Made by a program: the position numbers and the translations under genes. The notes under the pieces were generated by a model. That model had not been told where the DNA came from. It ran no database searches and worked only from the letters and a program-made list of their open reading frames with translations. Positions 6,952-9,629 of a stretch of 9,629 nt of DNA are shown here, piece by piece. The DNA lies in assembly GCA_012799115.1 (NCBI GenBank), contig JAAZLY010000199.1:1-9629 (forward strand), given 5' to 3'. How positions within the stretch are numbered: the stretch's first letter is position 1; the number at the start of each line of letters is the position of its first letter. This DNA comes from Bacillota bacterium. GTDB lineage: Bacteria; Bacillota; Limnochordia; Darwinibacteriales; Darwinibacteriaceae.

Positions 6952-6964
6952 CGTGAAATTCACG
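6952..6964. promoter_or_regulatory. Palindrome CGTGAA-A-TTCACG
   Basis: This is a perfect inverted repeat with 6-base arms around a single A. It lies 14 bases upstream of the candidate -35 box of the sugar operon. Size and position suit a dimeric regulator, but its odd centre differs from the even, CpG-centred sites usual for LacI proteins. Confidence 0.4.
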
Positions 6965-6970
6965 TAATTA

Positions 6971-6981
6971 TTTCTCGAGAA
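6971..6981. promoter_or_regulatory. TTTCTCGAGAA palindrome, copy 2 of the TTTCTCG motif
   Basis: TTCTCGAGAA (6972-6981) is a perfect 10-bp palindrome with a central CpG, as expected for a LacI-family operator. It contains the middle copy of the TTTCTCG motif and is the only one of the three that forms a full palindrome. Confidence 0.45.
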
Positions 6982-6983
6982 GC

Positions 6984-6998
6984 CTGAAAACGCAAGAA
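6984..6998. promoter_or_regulatory. cre-like site (CcpA box candidate)
   Basis: CTGAAAACGCAAGAA fits the cre consensus WTGNAANCGNWNNCW at 8 of the 10 defined positions, failing at the first W and at the C near the end. A catabolite-repression site upstream of a sugar-uptake operon would be expected in Bacillota. It lies about 50 bases upstream of the candidate promoter. Confidence 0.35.
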
Positions 6999-7024
6999 AC
7001 AAAGGGATTCTTTTAGCGAAAATG

Positions 7025-7031
7025 TTTCTCG
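7025..7031. promoter_or_regulatory. TTTCTCG motif copy 3
   Basis: This is the third exact TTTCTCG copy, 54 bases from copy 2, which itself is 53 bases from copy 1. The flanks (GTTTCTC then GTAAGAC) keep partial dyad symmetry about the central CpG. Confidence 0.3.
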
Positions 7032-7060
7032 TAAGACAGCAAGGAAGTAGTCAAGAGGTG

Positions 7061-7084
7061 TTAGTAGGCTAGTAGGTTAGCAGG
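7061..7084 (+). repeat. Three tandem 8-base units
   Basis: TTAGTAGG (7061-7068), CTAGTAGG (7069-7076) and TTAGCAGG (7077-7084) follow each other directly, differing at one or two positions. They lie in the purine-rich leader before the glycosylase gene. No function is evident. Confidence 0.6.
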
Positions 7085-7187
7085 GAAGTACAAGTAGATG
7101 ATCTTTCCTGGAGGAGATCGGGAAAGGCCCAAAGGATATAGCAAGTGAAGGGAGAATCCTGACAGTCAAAGGGGACTCTAATCCATC
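7085..7187 (+). other. Non-coding, purine-rich leader of the glycosylase gene
   Basis: I see no convincing gene here; the longest start-to-stop frames are about 16 codons. The stretch can form short stems, for example CTTTCC with GGAAAG and AGGAT with ATCCT, but no riboswitch or T-box core that I recognise. No strong promoter for the glycosylase was found; TATAGC (7137-7142) is a weak -10 candidate with no good -35. Confidence 0.4.
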
Positions 7188-7195
7188 AGGAGGTG
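7188..7195 (+). promoter_or_regulatory. Strong ribosome binding site of the glycosylase gene
   Basis: AGGAGGTG lies six bases before the ATG at 7202. An in-frame GTG at 7193 falls inside this site and so cannot be the start. Confidence 0.85.
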
Positions 7196-7201
7196 TTGAC
7201 A

Positions 7202-7780
7202 ATGACCACCTTTGCAGTAATCACGGAAGAGATCATGGCGGATCCGATGAATCAAGACTATACAGATCGGGGAATTCGCCCTCTGTTCAAGGCGTCAAAG
7301 GAGGCGCGCCTTGTTATTGTAGGGCAAGCACCAGGTCGCAAAGCAGAAGAAACACGCCTGTTTTGGAATGATCCCAGCGGCGACCGCCTGCGGGAATGGA
7401 TGGGCATCACCCGTGAAGAATTCTATGGTTCTGAGCGTATTGCTCAGTTACCCATGGATTTTTACTATCCCGGCAAGGCCAAGAGTGGTGACAAACCACC
7501 GCGCAAGGGATTCGCAGAAAAATGGCATCCCCGTCTCTTAGAGGTGATGCCACAGGTTGAAACCATTCTTCTAGTGGGAAGTTACGCCCAGAGATACTAT
7601 TTGGGAAAAAGGCGTAAGGACAATCTAACGGAAACAGTGCAGAGCTTCAGGGAGTATTTGCCTAGGTTTCTACCCCTAGTTCATCCCTCTCCCTTGAACT
7701 ATGGTTGGTTGAAACGTAACCCCTGGTTTGAACAGGATGTGATCCCTGTCTTAAGGGAACTCAAGGGGTCACTCCTCTAA
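7202..7780 (+). CDS. Uracil-DNA glycosylase superfamily protein (cysteine-free)
   Basis: This 192-aa protein belongs to the uracil-DNA glycosylase superfamily, whose members remove damaged bases, chiefly uracil, from DNA to begin base-excision repair. The two signature motifs are visible: VIVGQAPGRKAEE at about 38-50 (motif 1, near the active-site water) and HPSPLN at about 161-166 (motif 2, with the catalytic His and DNA-intercalation loop). The FWNDPSGDRLREWMGI segment at 54-69, with Asn57-Asp58, and PMDFYYPG complete the family pattern. The chain contains no cysteine, so it cannot carry the 4Fe-4S cluster of family 4 and 5 enzymes. It matches the short, cluster-free branch often annotated as uracil-DNA glycosylase family protein. 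The substrate range is uncertain. Its 3' end overlaps the convergent minus-strand gene by 12 bases. Confidence 0.88.
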   Translation: MTTFAVITEEIMADPMNQDYTDRGIRPLFKASKEARLVIVGQAPGRKAEETRLFWNDPSGDRLREWMGITREEFYGSERIAQLPMDFYYPGKAKSGDKPPRKGFAEKWHPRLLEVMPQVETILLVGSYAQRYYLGKRRKDNLTETVQSFREYLPRFLPLVHPSPLNYGWLKRNPWFEQDVIPVLRELKGSLL

Positions 7781-8389
7781 CAGATCCCCTGGGGTTAGAA
7801 TGCGGATAAAACCGCCTCTACGTTTGTGACCCGAATCCCAGAGTTCTTTAAGATTCAACCAGCTATAGCTACCGTAGGTAACAGCCTTCACATAGAAATC
7901 TCCATCGCGCTCTTCATAGCCGGCCAGATTGAACCAATGCCACTGATAGGGCTTCAAGGAGGGTTCTTTGTGACGCAATAAGAGAAAGGGGACAGGCATG
8001 GCAGAGTCAATCTGCTGTTTTGCCATATCCCGCGCCTCGGTCCAAGGTAAAGCCCCGCTTACTTCTGCAATCTCAAGGGTATTTGCGCCTGCATCTTGCC
8101 AAAACCGTAAGAGCCCAGAACGATACAGAGGAAGGGTATCGATCCCCTGCAAACGGGGGGTAAGGTAGCGCTTCATTGTCTTGGCAAAGGCCAGATAATC
8201 TTCTTTTGCCACATGGCCTGGATCATAGGGGTAGAGCTGAGGAAAACCCTTCACTCTTGCTAGATAGATACATAGATCGCAGGCTGTAACAGCAGCACAG
8301 CCCCCAAAGTACATGGACCAATCCCGAAACCAGTGTTGGTTCCAGCCGAGGGCACCCTCAATCATGAAATAATCTAACTCCTTTTTCAT
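7769..8389 (-). CDS. Conserved hypothetical protein, probable papain/C39-like cysteine peptidase fold
   Basis: This 206-aa protein has no named function that I know. It resembles a family of clostridial hypothetical proteins that start with a GALGWNQHWFRDW-like segment followed by GGCAAVTACDLCIYLAR (residues 29-45). A Cys followed by an alanine-rich helix is the nucleophile pattern of C39/papain-like folds. A late HWFNLAGYE segment (His151, Asn154) followed by a strand and TYG (171-173) could supply the His and the third residue. I infer a cysteine-protease or transglutaminase-like fold with Cys31 and His151 as candidate catalytic residues; activity is unproven. There is no signal peptide or membrane helix. 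Its ATG overlaps the TGA of the upstream membrane-protein gene as ATGA, and a GAGGTG site lies seven bases upstream, so the two are made together. Its 3' end overlaps the glycosylase gene. Confidence 0.75.
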   Translation of the reverse strand: MKKELDYFMIEGALGWNQHWFRDWSMYFGGCAAVTACDLCIYLARVKGFPQLYPYDPGHVAKEDYLAFAKTMKRYLTPRLQGIDTLPLYRSGLLRFWQDAGANTLEIAEVSGALPWTEARDMAKQQIDSAMPVPFLLLRHKEPSLKPYQWHWFNLAGYEERDGDFYVKAVTYGSYSWLNLKELWDSGHKRRGGFIRILTPGDLLEE

Positions 8390-8844
8390 CTGCCGACACC
8401 TCGCCTTAGAAGCTCAACCATGTACTTCTCTGAATGATAACGATCAACATAGATGTTCACCTGCAAGTCTTCCATTCGATCAAAAGGCGAGAGTAGAACA
8501 TACCCGCTTCTTTTGGTACAGTCACCTTTCTCCGTCTTGTAGACAAACTCGACACGGGCCGTGATATAGCTTCCGATGCGAATCCAATGGGACGGGATGA
8601 TGTTGACCACAGTTCCCTCATAGAAAAGACCTTCTTGTTTCAACCTATGCAGTCTGCGCCTATGGGAAACTTCCTTGATCAGAAATGCACCTCCAATCAC
8701 CAGCCACAAGAGGCCGTTCAAGAGGAGGGCCCAGTTTCCGTCGAAAGCAAAAAACAAGAGGAGCCCCACGAGGGAAAATGGAATCCCAAATCCCAAGAGG
8801 AGAAACTTCGCCAAGCCAGACCAGGGAGTTGCCACCGCTTTCAC
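8386..8844 (-). CDS. Two-helix membrane protein with a DUF3592-like C-terminal domain
   Basis: This 152-aa protein has two hydrophobic segments at about 11-33 and 38-57 joined by a tight turn, then a basic stretch (HRRRLHRLK, 61-69). The basic stretch suggests that the C-terminus is cytoplasmic by the positive-inside rule. The rest (about 72-147) is a beta-rich soluble domain: YEGTVVNIIPSHW, SYITARVEFVYKTEKGD and a closing VNIYVDRYHSEKYMVEL strand. That pattern recalls DUF3592-type domains, but the assignment is by eye and moderate. It starts at a GTG with AGGAGG eight bases upstream. It is the first gene of a two-gene unit with the C39-like protein, with a good promoter just upstream. Function unknown; a membrane anchor or partner for the downstream protein is a reasonable guess. 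Confidence 0.7.
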   Translation of the reverse strand: MKAVATPWSGLAKFLLLGFGIPFSLVGLLLFFAFDGNWALLLNGLLWLVIGGAFLIKEVSHRRRLHRLKQEGLFYEGTVVNIIPSHWIRIGSYITARVEFVYKTEKGDCTKRSGYVLLSPFDRMEDLQVNIYVDRYHSEKYMVELLRRGVGR

Positions 8845-8875
8845 TGCATCGACCTCCTACGAACCAAGTTGTTAC

Positions 8876-8890
8876 ATGCTTTCATAGCAT
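8876..8890. promoter_or_regulatory. Small inverted repeat near the transcription start
   Basis: ATGCT (8876-8880) and AGCAT (8886-8890) are inverted around five bases, just downstream of the -10 box of the promoter at 8898-8926. The position would suit an operator, but five-base arms can arise by chance. Confidence 0.25.
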
Positions 8891-8897
8891 CAGTTCT

Positions 8898-8926
8898 ATT
8901 ATACGATAAAGAACCTGATCTGACAG
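8898..8926 (-). promoter_or_regulatory. Sigma-70/A promoter of the membrane-protein/C39-like pair
   Basis: On the minus strand, CTGTCA (8926-8921, 4 of 6 to TTGACA) and a perfect TATAAT (8903-8898) are 17 bases apart, about 54 bases upstream of the GTG at 8844. This gives the pair its own transcription start, separate from the MFS gene upstream. Confidence 0.7.
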
Positions 8927-8949
8927 GCACATGGGAGTATAATCAAAGA

Positions 8950-9629
8950 CTAGTCTGTGAGGTTTTCTGTGCTTTCCGTCTTCCGTTGGAAGATTGGAAT
9001 AAAGAGACGACTCAGCATCAAAAGGCCACCAAGGCCAAATAGGGCCACCCAACCCACGAGGAGGGTTTGCCACCCCCAACTCTTTAGGACAATTCCGGTT
9101 AGAATGGTCATGGAACCGGAACCTACATAGGAAGCAAAGTCTAAGAAGCCAGCCAAGGTGGAAGTCTTCCCGCTTTGGGAGTAGCGAAGGGGAATCGACG
9201 ATAGTAAGAGATTGTTGATGCCGTTAATGGCTAGGGAGCAAAGTCCGATCAAGAGGGTCAGCGTTAAGAGGGAATCGCTGTTTAGGGTAAAGCGTACAGC
9301 TAGGGCACAAACCACACCCACGGCGAAGAGAATGGTAATGGCCAACTCGTCATGGCCTTTGACCCTTTGATTCAACCGACTGGCGAGCAAGACCCCTAGG
9401 AAGCCAAAGGTGGGGACCAAGAGGGAATAGATGGCTGCAACTCCAATGGATTGATCATGATTTTGCACCAATAAAATGGGAGTCCAAAGGCTGATACCGT
9501 CTTTGATCATACCTTGAACAATGGTGATCAAGGCCAAAAACAAGAACTTGGGTTGGCGCAGAAACACCAGTGTGTCCTGGAAGTAGACCTTAAGTGGAGG
9601 TTTTCTCTCCTTGAGGGTCGAGCCAGAGG
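8950..9629 (-). CDS. MFS transporter, C-terminal half (5' partial)
   Basis: The frame is open to the right window edge, reading through SGSTLKERKPPLKVYFQDTLVFLRQPKF. The GTG at 9567 is therefore an internal valine, not a start. The visible 225 residues hold the charged central loop and six hydrophobic segments, matching helices 7-12 of a 12-helix major facilitator. Signs include GMIKDGISLWTPILL in helix 7, FGFLGVLLASRLNQR at the helix 8-9 junction, a helix 10 ending in NNLLLSSIPLRY, and TLAGFLDFASYVGSGSMTILTGIVL in helix 11. GMxxDGxxxWxP resembles organophosphate/sugar-phosphate antiporter-like (GlpT/UhpT, OPA) permeases of Firmicutes, but the substrate cannot be fixed from half a protein. 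It ends with a polar tail and TAG; no terminator is obvious before the next promoter. Confidence 0.85.
   Translation of the reverse strand, partial: SGSTLKERKPPLKVYFQDTLVFLRQPKFLFLALITIVQGMIKDGISLWTPILLVQNHDQSIGVAAIYSLLVPTFGFLGVLLASRLNQRVKGHDELAITILFAVGVVCALAVRFTLNSDSLLTLTLLIGLCSLAINGINNLLLSSIPLRYSQSGKTSTLAGFLDFASYVGSGSMTILTGIVLKSWGWQTLLVGWVALFGLGGLLMLSRLFIPIFQRKTESTENLTD

Noticed and set aside
7022..7148. Two 16-codon ATG frames (starting at 7022 and 7098) in the leader of the glycosylase gene
   Set aside because: Neither has a convincing ribosome site or a leader-peptide signature such as a run of one amino acid before an attenuator.
7755..7797. GGGGTC and GATCCCC near the glycosylase stop as a terminator for convergent genes
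   Set aside because: The pairing needs a bulge, the loop is long, and there is no T tract on either side.
8920..8943. TATAAT on the plus strand at 8938-8943 with CTGACA nearby as a plus-strand promoter
   Set aside because: The spacing is only 12 bases and no plus-strand gene follows. The minus-strand promoter in the same region has correct spacing and a gene.
8587..9042. A 151-codon plus-strand frame across the membrane-protein gene, its promoter and the MFS end
   Set aside because: It spans two well-supported minus-strand genes and a promoter, is rich in Gln, Lys and Pro from reverse-complemented coding, and has no ribosome site.
1..9629. CRISPR array, tRNA/rRNA genes, insertion sequence or prophage
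   Set aside because: No regularly spaced long repeats, no tRNA-like cloverleaf that I could see, no transposase or integrase motifs and no flanking inverted repeats with target duplications.

Overview
The window looks like a stretch of a chromosome from a Bacillota-type (Firmicute-like) anaerobe of moderate GC. Evidence is the strong AGGAGG-type ribosome binding sites, GTG starts, a near-match to a CcpA cre box, a LacI/ABC sugar operon without its own ATPase, and intrinsic terminators. The sugar-binding protein has a signal peptidase I signal rather than a lipobox. That is unusual for monoderm Firmicutes and hints at an outer-membrane-bearing or otherwise atypical lineage, such as Limnochordia-like groups. 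This placement is inference.

Layout. (1) 2-388 is the C-terminal nuclease end of a type III restriction subunit, cut by the window edge and closed by a hairpin that overlaps its stop codon. (2) 437-682 (minus) is a small unknown gene facing it. (3) 917-2527 (plus) is a GAF-PAS-HD-GYP protein, a predicted cyclic-di-GMP phosphodiesterase, ending at a terminator that appears to serve both strands. (4) 2583-6881 (minus) is a carbohydrate uptake operon in the order LacI-type regulator, solute-binding protein, MalF-type permease, MalG-type permease, with a perfect hairpin between the binding protein and the first permease. (5) 6882-7201 is a 320-base intergenic region carrying a candidate promoter, three evenly spaced TTTCTCG motifs, two palindromes, a cre-like site and a small tandem repeat. 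(6) 7202-7780 (plus) is a cysteine-free uracil-DNA glycosylase superfamily protein. (7) 7769-8844 (minus) is a translationally coupled pair: a two-helix membrane protein with a soluble tail, and a probable papain/C39-fold protein. Its promoter has a perfect TATAAT box. (8) 8950-9629 (minus) is the C-terminal half of an MFS transporter, cut by the window edge.

The sugar operon is the clearest functional unit. The regulator probably senses an imported sugar and controls its own operon through sites in the 6909-6981 region, and the permeases must borrow an MsmX/MalK-type ATPase encoded elsewhere. The other genes appear independent. I see no complete mobile element, CRISPR array, rRNA or tRNA. 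I do not see a clearly new defence or metabolic system; the most poorly described items are the 7769-8844 gene pair and the operator region upstream of the regulator.
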